Translations under genes and position numbers: made by a program
NCBI GenBank assembly: GCA_965603365.1
Contig: CBFDCR010000040.1
Location: forward strand, 1-47,720
From: JAHELQ01 sp965603365
GTDB lineage: Bacteria > Acidobacteriota > Aminicenantia > UBA2199
Direction of reading: 5' to 3'
Length of the DNA: 47,720 nt
Shown here: positions 16,705 through 24,596 of the stretch, piece by piece
How positions within the stretch are numbered: the stretch's first letter is position 1
Layout: each line of letters starts with the position of its first letter
The notes under the pieces: generated by a model
What the model was told of the DNA's origin: nothing
What the model saw: the letters and a program-made list of their open reading frames with translations, nothing else
Databases searched by the model: none

Positions 16705-17628
16705 TTAGTAGATGAAGAAGTTGGCTTCTTCACCGACTTTGTCGCAGCCGTAAGCGATCCACATGAAACCGTTCTCACCCCAGCCGGGGCCCCAGGAGTT
16801 CTTTAACAGCCAAGCACCTTTGGCGTCATCCCAGCCGACCAGTTGGATGGCATGGTTGGTCCAGCCGGGATTATTCTTGCATCTGTTAAATACACCGCTG
16901 GTGTAAGATTGGAACCAGCGGGAGACATGAACAGCGGCCGCCACGCCGCCGTAGGTGTAGATGGCCTGCTTGATTTCCTCTACCGGGGGGATAGCGACGC
17001 TGGGATTTACAAAGCTCCAGCCCTGAACCTTGTAGGGATAGGGGCAACTGATACAGGGAACATCGGACGCGACATAGGGGAAGCAGGACTCCATCATAGA
17101 GCCAAGATTGACGTACATGTCATTGGCCCACAGGCCGCCGTTGCAGCCCCAGCCATAGGTGTTACAGGAAACCAGGTACTGCTCAGATAGGTCTACGGTC
17201 ACACCGTCCTTTTTCAAGATTGCCGTTTCAAACTGGGCGGCAATGGAAAAGGCCCAGCAGCTACCGCAGGCCCCCTGGTTTTTGATGGGGGTATAGTAGC
17301 CGATGTAGGTGGCGGGCAGGGCTTCGGGAGTGGAGAGGTCGGCGGCCTGAACGGCATAGAGATCTTCACGGTGAAGATTGGGATTAAAGCCGCACAACTG
17401 TTCCAGCTCATACTGCATGGCCGGATTGGGGCCAACGGTAAAGGTGTAGCCGTTGGCCTCGATTTCGGCCCGCATCTCGGCCAGTTCCTGGGCGATTTGT
17501 TCCCGCCTGTCTACCGGCGAAATAGGCCCTCTTTCACTTAAGGCCTGAAGGGATGGGATTAAGACAAATGATGTCAGTACGATTACCACGGCAATCCGGG
17601 GTAACCAGGTTTTTGTAAATCTTTTCAT
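16705..17628 (-). CDS. Secreted papain-family (C1) cysteine protease, copy 1
   Basis: A 307-residue twin of the downstream protease: signal peptide (MKRFTKTWLPRIAVVIVL and following), propeptide, catalytic Cys in NQGACGSCWAF, His in WTNHAIQLVGWD, Asn in LLKNSWGPGWGENG. The active-site region differs from copy 2 at QGA versus QGS and PGW versus TDW. Differences cluster around residues 107-210 and 250-285, so substrate preference may have begun to diverge. AAGGAGG lies before the ATG. The gene follows the pseudo-radical SAM gene by 218 bases but has its own promoter, so it need not be cotranscribed with the peptide-maturation genes. Confidence 0.95.
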   Translation of the reverse strand: MKRFTKTWLPRIAVVIVLTSFVLIPSLQALSERGPISPVDRREQIAQELAEMRAEIEANGYTFTVGPNPAMQYELEQLCGFNPNLHREDLYAVQAADLSTPEALPATYIGYYTPIKNQGACGSCWAFSIAAQFETAILKKDGVTVDLSEQYLVSCNTYGWGCNGGLWANDMYVNLGSMMESCFPYVASDVPCISCPYPYKVQGWSFVNPSVAIPPVEEIKQAIYTYGGVAAAVHVSRWFQSYTSGVFNRCKNNPGWTNHAIQLVGWDDAKGAWLLKNSWGPGWGENGFMWIAYGCDKVGEEANFFIY

Positions 17629-17714
17629 TTAAACCTCCTTTTATATTTGCGGTTCTTGTATTTTCCTGGATTTTACAAACAACTCGTAATCTTCTGTCAT
17701 GGGTCTACCGTTAG

Positions 17715-17743
17715 ATGATATTTGAGTAGTAAATAGAAGTCAA
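17715..17743 (-). promoter_or_regulatory. Promoter of protease copy 1
   Basis: On the minus strand TTGACT (17738-17743) and TATCAT (17715-17720) with a 17-bp spacer, about 85 bases before the ATG. It lies outside the pseudo-radical SAM gene. Confidence 0.65.
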
Positions 17744-17790
17744 TCCACCAGATGGTTGATTTTTAGGTGGATTTTTTTTGCAAAAATCGT

Positions 17791-17804
17791 ACAACTAAAG
17801 TTGT
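17791..17804. promoter_or_regulatory. Perfect inverted repeat upstream of protease copy 1
   Basis: ACAACT-AA-AGTTGT, a perfect 6-bp-arm palindrome about 50 bp upstream of the -35 box, next to a T-rich block, just after the stop of the pseudo-radical SAM gene. The matching site before copy 2 is at 16561-16574. Confidence 0.5.
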
Positions 17805-17846
17805 ATGCCAGAAGATATAGTTTTATTTCGGAACTTTTTATCTGAT

Positions 17847-19124
17847 TTACTCTTCTTTCCAGATGGTGCAGAGGTTATTTCTACCCATAACGTATTCGTA
17901 GCTGGAGAGGGGGGGGCATAATAGCTGAAATACACATCGTTTACAGGGTTCTACATTCATACGCACCCGGCGCCAGGTTTTGCCCTGAATCATTTCTCGG
18001 TACAGGACATCGTAGAGGGAGTCCTTTCCCAACCATCCCAGCCTGGGGGTATTGACGTTGGCATGGATGCTGCCGTTACTGCGCACCACCAGGCGACCGA
18101 AATGGATTGGATTAATCGCCTGCCTGGCCAGTATCTCCTTTAAGGTCGGCCTGGACTTTAATACCATACTTTTACTCACAAATACGTTTTTTTTGAAAAA
18201 GGAGAGATTGTTCCCGTTATAGTAGGGCCGGAAGGAGAAATTTTCCATCTTGAAGGTGTCGATAATCTCCAGGGATTCGGCCATTTCCCGGCTGTTTTGC
18301 ACCATAAACGTCCATTTTGTATCGGGGCGGATTGTGTTAATCCGTTTCAAAGTATGTGTCAATTGGCCGGTTTCCGCCGGAAAGGTGATGGCCACGTTCA
18401 TACCGCAGTTTGGCCTCTGAAGAAATTGCAGGTCAATATTGTTTTGAAAATGTAAATAGTGGAAATAAAATACCTTTGGGATGGGAAACCGGTTCAGTAA
18501 ATCGGTGAGTCCATTCAGCCTTGAATATTGCAGGATATTCCCACCTAAGATGTTGAGCCGGCGCAGCGAACTGCCCCGGGTCTCCTCCAACAGTTTTTTG
18601 ATGAATTCAAAATTCAGTTCAGGGGTTTTATATCTGCCAATTCGGGGAAATGGGAATTGACGGTAGGCATCGCGTAATAGGGGGGAGACCGGTTCGCCGC
18701 TGCCGTTGATATATAAAGAGATTTCTATGAGCTGGGTCGCGATGCCCTCTCCCACGGAGCGGGAGGGATCTTTTTTCAGTTTGACTGCGTCTTGTTGGAT
18801 GCTCAATAGGGGCATGATCTGGATGGGTTTATTGTTGGAGTGAGCGGTATCCAATAAATCCCCCATGAAGTGATTCCGCACATGTCTGACAAATCTTGAA
18901 ATGTCAGGATGATCCTGCAAATATTGATCGGTTACCCGGATGACCAATAGATTTTTTTTTGACCGAAGCCGACGGATGATCCGGACGATCTGGGGTCGGT
19001 CTCGATATTCTAAGACCTTACCGGTCAAAGTGTGATAGAGTAGGGCATGGTTGTGTTTTGTAGAGACAAAAACGTCCGGTTCAAGAAACAACCAAAAGGA
19101 TTTAGGGTTTTTTCGCCTATTCAA
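17847..19124 (-). CDS. Pseudo-radical SAM protein of a GG-leader peptide maturation system
   Basis: About 425 residues. It begins with SFWLFLEPDVFV and LLYHTLTGKVLEY, has a TIM-barrel-like middle, and ends with CKRCVFQLLCPPLSSYEYVMGRNNLC. This closely matches my memory of the pseudo-rSAM protein of the 'GG-Bacteroidales' system. It lacks any CxxxCxxC motif, so it should not cleave SAM; the four C-terminal cysteines may hold an auxiliary cluster or a zinc. Likely role: partner or peptide-binding subunit for the active maturase encoded just upstream. Start is uncertain: TTG at 19122-19124 overlaps the maturase stop and follows AGAGGTGG; ATG codons at 19151 and 19217 would give longer overlaps of about 35 and 101 bases and an N-terminus not typical of the family. 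Confidence 0.85.
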   Translation of the reverse strand: MNRRKNPKSFWLFLEPDVFVSTKHNHALLYHTLTGKVLEYRDRPQIVRIIRRLRSKKNLLVIRVTDQYLQDHPDISRFVRHVRNHFMGDLLDTAHSNNKPIQIMPLLSIQQDAVKLKKDPSRSVGEGIATQLIEISLYINGSGEPVSPLLRDAYRQFPFPRIGRYKTPELNFEFIKKLLEETRGSSLRRLNILGGNILQYSRLNGLTDLLNRFPIPKVFYFHYLHFQNNIDLQFLQRPNCGMNVAITFPAETGQLTHTLKRINTIRPDTKWTFMVQNSREMAESLEIIDTFKMENFSFRPYYNGNNLSFFKKNVFVSKSMVLKSRPTLKEILARQAINPIHFGRLVVRSNGSIHANVNTPRLGWLGKDSLYDVLYREMIQGKTWRRVRMNVEPCKRCVFQLLCPPLSSYEYVMGRNNLCTIWKEE

Positions 19125-20640
19125 CCACCACCTCTTCCATAATTTCGGCATACATGTCGGGTTTGACTTCGAGATGGGACACACATGATGAGAGGTAGGC
19201 GGAAAAGGCAGATTCATCCATCATACCCTGGCAGGAAGGATTTTTTTCTTCGATGTCCAGGCTGAAGATACATTGTTGGCAGGCCTGGGTATGATGACAG
19301 GTATGGCACTGCTTTCGCATTTGCTCATAATAGCGGTTGTAGCGGTTGGCGATCTCCTGGAAATCCAATTTTAGCCGCTGCTCATCCACTGTTCCCAGGG
19401 CATATTGGTGGCCGATTCGTTCACAGGGCAGGATTTTTCCATTTACGGTTAAAAATATTTTCCGGGAAAAGGGGAGGCATGTACCGGTAGGAACATATGT
19501 TTTGCCCTCGCCGGGGAATATTAAGTCTGAATACTTCTTGAATACGAAACCGCTGTGGTGATGTAAACAGTGGATCACCCGCCTCCCGGCCGGCAGGTCG
19601 AAGAATTCATCTCCGCCAATGGCTGAATATTCTTCTGCCTCCTTTAAGCTGGATTGGATACTCCGGTAGGTTTCCATAAATTCTTTCCTCTTTAGAGGAT
19701 TGATGCCGTTCCCGTTTACCTCGGCGATGCGGGGGACCTTGTTAAAATTAGATTTAAAAAACTCGTAGATTTCCGCTACCGAGTTTTTGTTGTGTAACAC
19801 GGCATTAAAATTTACCTTTTTTTTGAAGTATTGGGGGTAATGGTCTTCTACGAACCTGACATTTTTTAAAATCATATCAAAGGCAGGTGTGCCGTCGGGG
19901 AAAACCCGGCAGCCGTTATTTTCCCGGTTGCCGTCTAAGCTGATTAACAGCTTGAAATCGTTTTCAACCAAAAAGTCGATGTGTCGGGCCAGCAGTAACC
20001 CGTTGGTCGTCAAGGAATAGGTGAAATAGTTATGCCGGCTTAAAATCTTTTTAATATATCTCACCATCTTTTTGATAAAATTAAAATTGAGCAGGGGTTC
20101 TCCTCCATAAAAACCGATATTGATCTCCCTGTGGTGAGAAGTATTCAGAGGGGAGTTCCACAGATTAAAAAGGTATTGCAAAAGGATTTCTGCCCGCTTG
20201 AAACTTAGATTTCGGTTTCCCCTCCTGTCATAGTTTGTATAGAATTCTCCGTATCCACAGTATTTGCATTTTAAGTTACAGGCATCGGTCACCTCGAAGA
20301 CCACTTGCATGGTGTTGGCTAAGCGTGAGACGATATCCTGGGCCGAGAGTTTGCCGCCGAGCTTCTTCTCCATGTTCACAGCGGAGAAATAGCCGCTGTT
20401 TTCTAAGAGCAGATATTTTCGATAATAATAGATCATTTCGTGTCGGGAAAAAGTTCCGTAGGATTCGACATGAAATTTCTTTTCTTTAGAGTGGTTAAAC
20501 CATTCCTTCATATCGACCCCCCGATTTTTCAGCTTTATCAGGAAGTAAAGAACCGGGTGACAGAGCAAGAACCGCTTTTTTCCGGCATCGTAGAGGTACC
20601 GGTTTCCACTTTCTGTTTGAAAAAGCGCAGTCCCATTCAT
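19117..20640 (-). CDS. Radical SAM/SPASM peptide maturase
   Basis: A 507-residue enzyme predicted to modify a ribosomally made peptide. The SAM-cluster motif is C121-x3-C125-x2-C128 (CNLKCKYC), followed by GGEP at 179-182. The C-terminal SPASM region supplies many cysteines (C388, C406, C445, C448, C454, C457, C470), enough for auxiliary iron-sulfur clusters. The opening (FQTESGNRYLYD) is typical of maturases paired with a pseudo-rSAM. It lies 75 bases after a GG-leader precursor gene and overlaps its pseudo-rSAM partner. The reaction (thioether, C-C crosslink, epimerisation) cannot be read from sequence. The start is odd: a strong GGAGG lies 18 bases before the ATG at 20640, unusually far, with a stop codon in frame between. 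Confidence 0.9.
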   Translation of the reverse strand: MNGTALFQTESGNRYLYDAGKKRFLLCHPVLYFLIKLKNRGVDMKEWFNHSKEKKFHVESYGTFSRHEMIYYYRKYLLLENSGYFSAVNMEKKLGGKLSAQDIVSRLANTMQVVFEVTDACNLKCKYCGYGEFYTNYDRRGNRNLSFKRAEILLQYLFNLWNSPLNTSHHREINIGFYGGEPLLNFNFIKKMVRYIKKILSRHNYFTYSLTTNGLLLARHIDFLVENDFKLLISLDGNRENNGCRVFPDGTPAFDMILKNVRFVEDHYPQYFKKKVNFNAVLHNKNSVAEIYEFFKSNFNKVPRIAEVNGNGINPLKRKEFMETYRSIQSSLKEAEEYSAIGGDEFFDLPAGRRVIHCLHHHSGFVFKKYSDLIFPGEGKTYVPTGTCLPFSRKIFLTVNGKILPCERIGHQYALGTVDEQRLKLDFQEIANRYNRYYEQMRKQCHTCHHTQACQQCIFSLDIEEKNPSCQGMMDESAFSAYLSSCVSHLEVKPDMYAEIMEEVVVE

Positions 20641-20715
20641 TGATTAATTAACGCAGCACCTCCCAGCTAAGTTTGATCGTACTGTCAGGTATTTTCAGTT
20701 CATGTCTGGCTAAGT

Positions 20716-20895
20716 TTAGGGGTGAAGACGGTTGAATTGATAGTCGAACATGTCGAAAGTGGGAATAGGGGCAATAGAGGCTCCGCAGACACAACAGCAG
20801 CCGTCGATTTCATGCATGGGGAAGCTTTCACCGCCAACGGTTATTTCCTGGAGTTCCTTCTTATTTAGCTCGATTAAATTTATTTTTTTCTGCAT
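20716..20895 (-). CDS. GG-leader precursor peptide (probable RiPP), 59 residues
   Basis: A short gene easily missed. The ATG at 20895 follows AGGAGG at ideal spacing. Residues 1-22 look like a leader: lysine-rich start (MQKKINLIELNKKEL), then QEITVGG, ending in the Gly21-Gly22 pair that usually marks leader cleavage. The 37-residue remainder contains C33, C34, C35 and C37 in DGCCCVCG, then SIAPIPTF and an aromatic tail (FDMFDYQF). It stands directly upstream of a radical SAM/SPASM maturase and a pseudo-rSAM, the architecture of the GG-Bacteroidales natural-product family. The clustered cysteines are the likely modification sites. No transporter or C39 peptidase is seen within the window; the two secreted C1 proteases downstream are the only nearby processing candidates. 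Confidence 0.85.
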   Translation of the reverse strand: MQKKINLIELNKKELQEITVGGESFPMHEIDGCCCVCGASIAPIPTFDMFDYQFNRLHP

Positions 20896-20970
20896 TGCTG
20901 CCTCCTCTTCCTGATATTATTCTATCTTATTCACACTAACTAATGCCATTGCCTATGATCGTTTGGTATT

Positions 20971-20999
20971 ACATTATCATTTCACGATAAAATAGTCAA
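20971..20999 (-). promoter_or_regulatory. Promoter of the precursor peptide operon
   Basis: On the minus strand TTGACT (20994-20999) and TAATGT (20971-20976), 17 bp apart, about 76 bases before the precursor ATG. The -35 region is doubled (TTGACTTGACT). Confidence 0.55.
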
Positions 21000-21042
21000 G
21001 TCAATTTTCCAAAATTTTGTTGTTTTAAATAATTTTTACTTC

Positions 21043-21071
21043 TTGACCCTGATGGGTGCAAGTTGTAAAAT
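21043..21071 (+). promoter_or_regulatory. Promoter of the acyl-CoA synthetase gene
   Basis: TTGACC (21043-21048) and TAAAAT (21066-21071) with 17 bp between, 40 bases before the ATG at 21112, which has its own GGAGG. This shows that the in-frame codons upstream of 21112 are not part of the protein. Confidence 0.65.
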
Positions 21072-21111
21072 AGATGTGTTTTTTTTTAAACTTATAAATG
21101 GAGGTAAACAC

Positions 21112-22776
21112 ATGGTTAAAGAGAACCTGGTTCAAAATATCGAAGACAGTATAAGGAAAAATTGGGATTATCCGGCATTCTCCGATTACAATGGCGAGAG
21201 TGTCAACTTTTCTGAGGTGGCCGAAAAAATTGCCTGGTTTCATATAATTTTTGAAAAGGGTCGTATTAAAAAAGGGGATAAAATCGCCCTATTGGGTAAG
21301 AACTCGAAGAACTGGGCGATTGCGTTTATCGCCACCGTTACCTATGGGGCTGTTGTGGTTCCCATATTGCCAGATTTTCCCGCCAGCGATATTTACCATA
21401 TCGTTAACCATTCGGATTCGGCTTTATTGATGGTGTCCCAATCCTTATATGAAAATTTAGATGAAAAGAAGATGCCGGGCCTGGAAGCAATCTTTTCGCT
21501 GGAGGATTTTGGCCTGCTGTCTTACCAGAAGAAGAATATTGTCAAAATTCATAAGACGGCGGAGTCGGATGTTAGGGAGAAGTACAAGGGGCGACTCGGG
21601 GCGAATGAATTTTTCCTCCCCAAAGTAGACAATGCTGAAGCATTTTCCATAAACTACACTTCCGGCACCAGCGGTTTTTCCAAAGGGGTCATGCTGCCCC
21701 ACAACAGCTTGATCGCCAACGTCGATTTTGCCCGCCGGTATATTCCCCTCAAGGCCCAGGATAATGTTGTCTCCTTTTTGCCCCTGGCCCATGCGTATGG
21801 GCTGGCTTTTGAATTCTTATTCCCCTTTGCGGTGGGCTGCCATATCACCTTCCTGGGCAAAATCCCCTCGCCCCGGATCATCCTGGAGGCCTTTCGGAAA
21901 GTCAGGCCCCGCTTGATCCTGGCGGTGCCCTTGATCATCGAAAAGATTTACAAGAAGCAAATCAAGCCCACCTTAGATAAGGGAGCGGTCAAGCTGCTGC
22001 GTAAGTTGCCACCCGTCGATAAGGCCATTGGCAAAAAGGTTTGCAAGAAATTGGTCGATGCCTTCGGCGGAAATTTCATTGAGATTGTGATCGGCGGTGC
22101 GGCCCTGAACAAAGAGGTGGAAGAGTTCCTGACAAAGGTCAATTTCCCCTTTACGGTGGGCTACGGCATGACCGAATGTGGGCCGCTGATCAGCTACAGT
22201 CCCGGGAAGCAGACCCGCATCTTTTCGGTGGGTCACCCGGTGGATACTTTAGATGTGAAGATCGACTCACCGGATCCCCGGAATGTGGCGGGGGAAATTT
22301 TGGTTCGGGGTGAACATGTGATGAATGGGTATTACAAAAATGAAGAGGCGACAAAGAGTGCCATTGACAAAGATGGCTGGCTGCATACCGGTGACCTGGG
22401 ATTGATAGACAGGGATAATTTCGTTTTTATCAAGGGCAGGTGTAAGGATATGATGCTGGGGCCGTCGGGCCAGAATATTTATCCGGAGGAGATCGAATCA
22501 AAAATCAATAACCTGCCTTACGTGCAGGAATCGCTGGTGGTGGAGAAAGAGAAAAAATTGTTTGCCTTGATCTATCCGGATTTTGAATCGGTGGATGCCG
22601 ATGGGGTTACCGAGGCGCAACTGCAAGAGATCCTGGAGAAGAACCGGGATATTGTGAACAAGGAACTGCCCTCCTTCAGCAAGATCGCTAAATTCGAGAT
22701 CTACCCCGAAGAGTTCGAGAAGACCCCCACCAAGAAGATCAAACGCTACCTCTACACCATGCCCCTCTCCGATTAG
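21112..22776 (+). CDS. AMP-forming long-chain acyl-CoA synthetase family enzyme
   Basis: A 554-residue adenylate-forming enzyme. The ATP-binding P-loop is YTSGTSGFSKGVML; the A5 region is GYGMTECGPLIS; the A7 region is GWLHTGDLGLIDRDNFVFIKGRCKDM; the late lysine lies in TPTKKIKRYLY. The overall form (short, FadD/FAA1-like, with TPTKKIKR rather than a long C-terminal domain) is typical of fatty acyl-CoA or acyl-ACP synthetases in uncultured anaerobes. Start chosen by GGAGG and promoter position. It diverges from the peptide operon and is followed by the 21-bp repeats, so it appears to be a single-gene unit. The acyl chain preference is unknown. Confidence 0.93.
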   Translation: MVKENLVQNIEDSIRKNWDYPAFSDYNGESVNFSEVAEKIAWFHIIFEKGRIKKGDKIALLGKNSKNWAIAFIATVTYGAVVVPILPDFPASDIYHIVNHSDSALLMVSQSLYENLDEKKMPGLEAIFSLEDFGLLSYQKKNIVKIHKTAESDVREKYKGRLGANEFFLPKVDNAEAFSINYTSGTSGFSKGVMLPHNSLIANVDFARRYIPLKAQDNVVSFLPLAHAYGLAFEFLFPFAVGCHITFLGKIPSPRIILEAFRKVRPRLILAVPLIIEKIYKKQIKPTLDKGAVKLLRKLPPVDKAIGKKVCKKLVDAFGGNFIEIVIGGAALNKEVEEFLTKVNFPFTVGYGMTECGPLISYSPGKQTRIFSVGHPVDTLDVKIDSPDPRNVAGEILVRGEHVMNGYYKNEEATKSAIDKDGWLHTGDLGLIDRDNFVFIKGRCKDMMLGPSGQNIYPEEIESKINNLPYVQESLVVEKEKKLFALIYPDFESVDADGVTEAQLQEILEKNRDIVNKELPSFSKIAKFEIYPEEFEKTPTKKIKRYLYTMPLSD

Positions 22777-23108
22777 TACTCCGAACCCCCGTACTACTAT
22801 TCATACTTCGTCTTCAATATGAAAGTTTCTTTTATGCAAGAAACTCCTCCTGCTTTTTTCAAAAGTTTTCGATACACAGGAAACTTTAGCTGCATCACCG
22901 TACATTTATGTTGCATTGTACCACCAAAGATTTTTTTTGCACCAGCAAAAAGTAAAGTTGCATCACCCAAAAGTTCTTTTGCACCACTGAAAAGTAAAAT
23001 CGCACCGCCAAAAAATAAATTTGTACCTGCCGGAAGTCATTCTTTACGTTACCATAATCCATTCCCACCTTTTCAACTTTCCAGGCCCCGTCCCCATATT
23101 TTTGATCG
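22777..23108. other. Intergenic stretch carrying a second minisatellite
   Basis: No gene. TAGTAC (from 22774) and GTACTA form a small hairpin at the synthetase stop without a T-run. The rest is A+T-rich and contains the 21-bp repeat array described separately. Confidence 0.5.
22917..23042. repeat. Degenerate 21-bp minisatellite, 6 units
   Basis: Units begin at 22917, 22938, 22959, 22980, 23001 and 23022, exactly 21 bp apart, with consensus TGCACCACCAAAAAGTAAATT; a diverged unit at 22891 precedes them. The plus frame would read as a heptad FAPPKSK. The sequence is unrelated to the array at the start of the window but shares the 21-bp period. More degenerate, so probably older. Confidence 0.85.
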
Positions 23109-23137
23109 TTGACATTTATTGTATGAAATGTTATGTT
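23109..23137 (+). promoter_or_regulatory. Promoter of the HD phosphohydrolase gene
   Basis: TTGACA (23109-23114), 17 bp, TATGTT (23132-23137), about 43 bases before the ATG at 23180. A TATAAA box at 23166-23171 lies closer but lacks a -35 partner. Confidence 0.55.
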
Positions 23138-23179
23138 CAAAATGAGATTATTGGTTAGTAAAATTTATAAATAGAAAAA

Positions 23180-24538
23180 ATGAGTGAAATACGCGATCCA
23201 ATTTATGGTTTCATTGAACCGAATAAAGATGAATGGAAAATTTTAGACTCGCCTTTACTTCAACGCCTGAGAAGGATTAGACAACTTGCTTTAGCCTATC
23301 TTGTATATCCAGGGGCATTACATACCAGATTTGACCATTCTCTGGGAGTTTATTATTTGTCTTCAAGAATGGCGGACAAGTTATTAACAGAGCGGGAGGA
23401 GAGAGAGAAAATCCCAATAATAAAGATGGCTACCTTACTTCATGATGTGGGACATGGGCCGTTCTCGCACGTTTCGGAATCAATTTTGGATTTGTATTTT
23501 GATCAACACCAGTCGAGCGAATTAGAAGAAAAAATTCATGAAAAAATCACTGCTAAATTGATTAGAAAGGATAAGGTTCTCAAAGATATAATTGGTAGAG
23601 ATAAAATTGATGACATTATTGGCCTTCTGTCGGGAGAGAGGGTTGATATTTCTTTGATGAAGCAGATCGTATCAGGCCCGATTGATGCCGACAAGCAAGA
23701 TTATCTACTGCGAGACAGCTATTTTTGTGGGGTGAAATATGGAGTTTATGATTACAATAGAATGATAAACACTTTTCAGCGTTACAATATTGATGGCGAT
23801 TTTTTTATTGGAGTTCAGAAGGATGGCATTCATGCCCTGGAACAATTTATCCTGGCAAAATACTACATGACATGGCAAGTATACCGTCATAGAATCAGAC
23901 TCATAACGGACGAGATGATTATCAGGGCGATTGAGTTAGGAATAGATAGAGATGAAATAGATGAATTGAAGCGGCTATACATATTTGATGATTCTGAAGA
24001 TTATTTTGATAATTATCTCAAATGGTGGGATGATAGACTCATTAATTTTTTAGTCTTTGAGAAGGAGAGGGGATTTGCCCATGATATGTTTGTACGACTA
24101 TACAAAAGGGATCTTTTAAAAAAAGTCTTTTCCATTAAGATAAAAGATGAAAAGGGAATCCCCGGCCCCGCTCGTGCGGTCCTTCAAAAGATCACCAAAA
24201 AGGAGAACAAGGAAAGAAGAAGGAAATTTGAGATGAAAATAGCCAATGTAGTGAGTGCCAGGCCCGAAGAGACAATAATAAATTCGTATCAGGTAAAATC
24301 TGTAAAAGAGATGTCAAGAGATAATGAAGGAGAAGGGAGAATATCGATCATAAGGGAGGATGGAAGTAAAGCAAACTTTGAAGAGGAATCAACGGTGTTT
24401 GAGTCGATCGATGAATCTTTAAAAGAAGTATGGGTAGAGGTATATGCGCCGGTCAATTTTAAAGATAGAAGGGATAGAGAAAAGAAGTTGAAGGAGTGGA
24501 AAAAAGAGATAATTGATATTATAACAGATTTAAGTTAA
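23180..24538 (+). CDS. HD-domain phosphohydrolase (dGTPase/SAMHD1-like, YwfO type)
   Basis: A 452-residue protein opening with IRDPIYGFIEPNKDEWKILD and LQRLRRIRQL, the hallmark of the COG1078 HD group. Metal ligands are H53 (TRFDHSLG), H88-D89 (LLHDVGHGPFSH) and an Asp in GPIDADKQDYLLRD (169-171). Such proteins hydrolyse dNTPs or related nucleotides. Codon use is much richer in A and T than in neighbouring genes, hinting at acquisition by transfer. The next gene, 58 bases on, is a YwgA-like protein; in Bacillus subtilis, as I remember it, an HD protein of this type (YwfO) also lies beside ywgA. Nucleotide specificity and any defence role are inference. Confidence 0.9.
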   Translation: MSEIRDPIYGFIEPNKDEWKILDSPLLQRLRRIRQLALAYLVYPGALHTRFDHSLGVYYLSSRMADKLLTEREEREKIPIIKMATLLHDVGHGPFSHVSESILDLYFDQHQSSELEEKIHEKITAKLIRKDKVLKDIIGRDKIDDIIGLLSGERVDISLMKQIVSGPIDADKQDYLLRDSYFCGVKYGVYDYNRMINTFQRYNIDGDFFIGVQKDGIHALEQFILAKYYMTWQVYRHRIRLITDEMIIRAIELGIDRDEIDELKRLYIFDDSEDYFDNYLKWWDDRLINFLVFEKERGFAHDMFVRLYKRDLLKKVFSIKIKDEKGIPGPARAVLQKITKKENKERRRKFEMKIANVVSARPEETIINSYQVKSVKEMSRDNEGEGRISIIREDGSKANFEEESTVFESIDESLKEVWVEVYAPVNFKDRRDREKKLKEWKKEIIDIITDLS

Positions 24539-24596
24539 AATAGAGTAGGTTAGAAATGATTAGAAATTATGCGTTGGGTTTCTCGGAGGCAATGTC

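Noticed and set aside
22819..23112. 97-codon plus-strand frame
   Set aside because: Produced by the second 21-bp repeat; no start signal.
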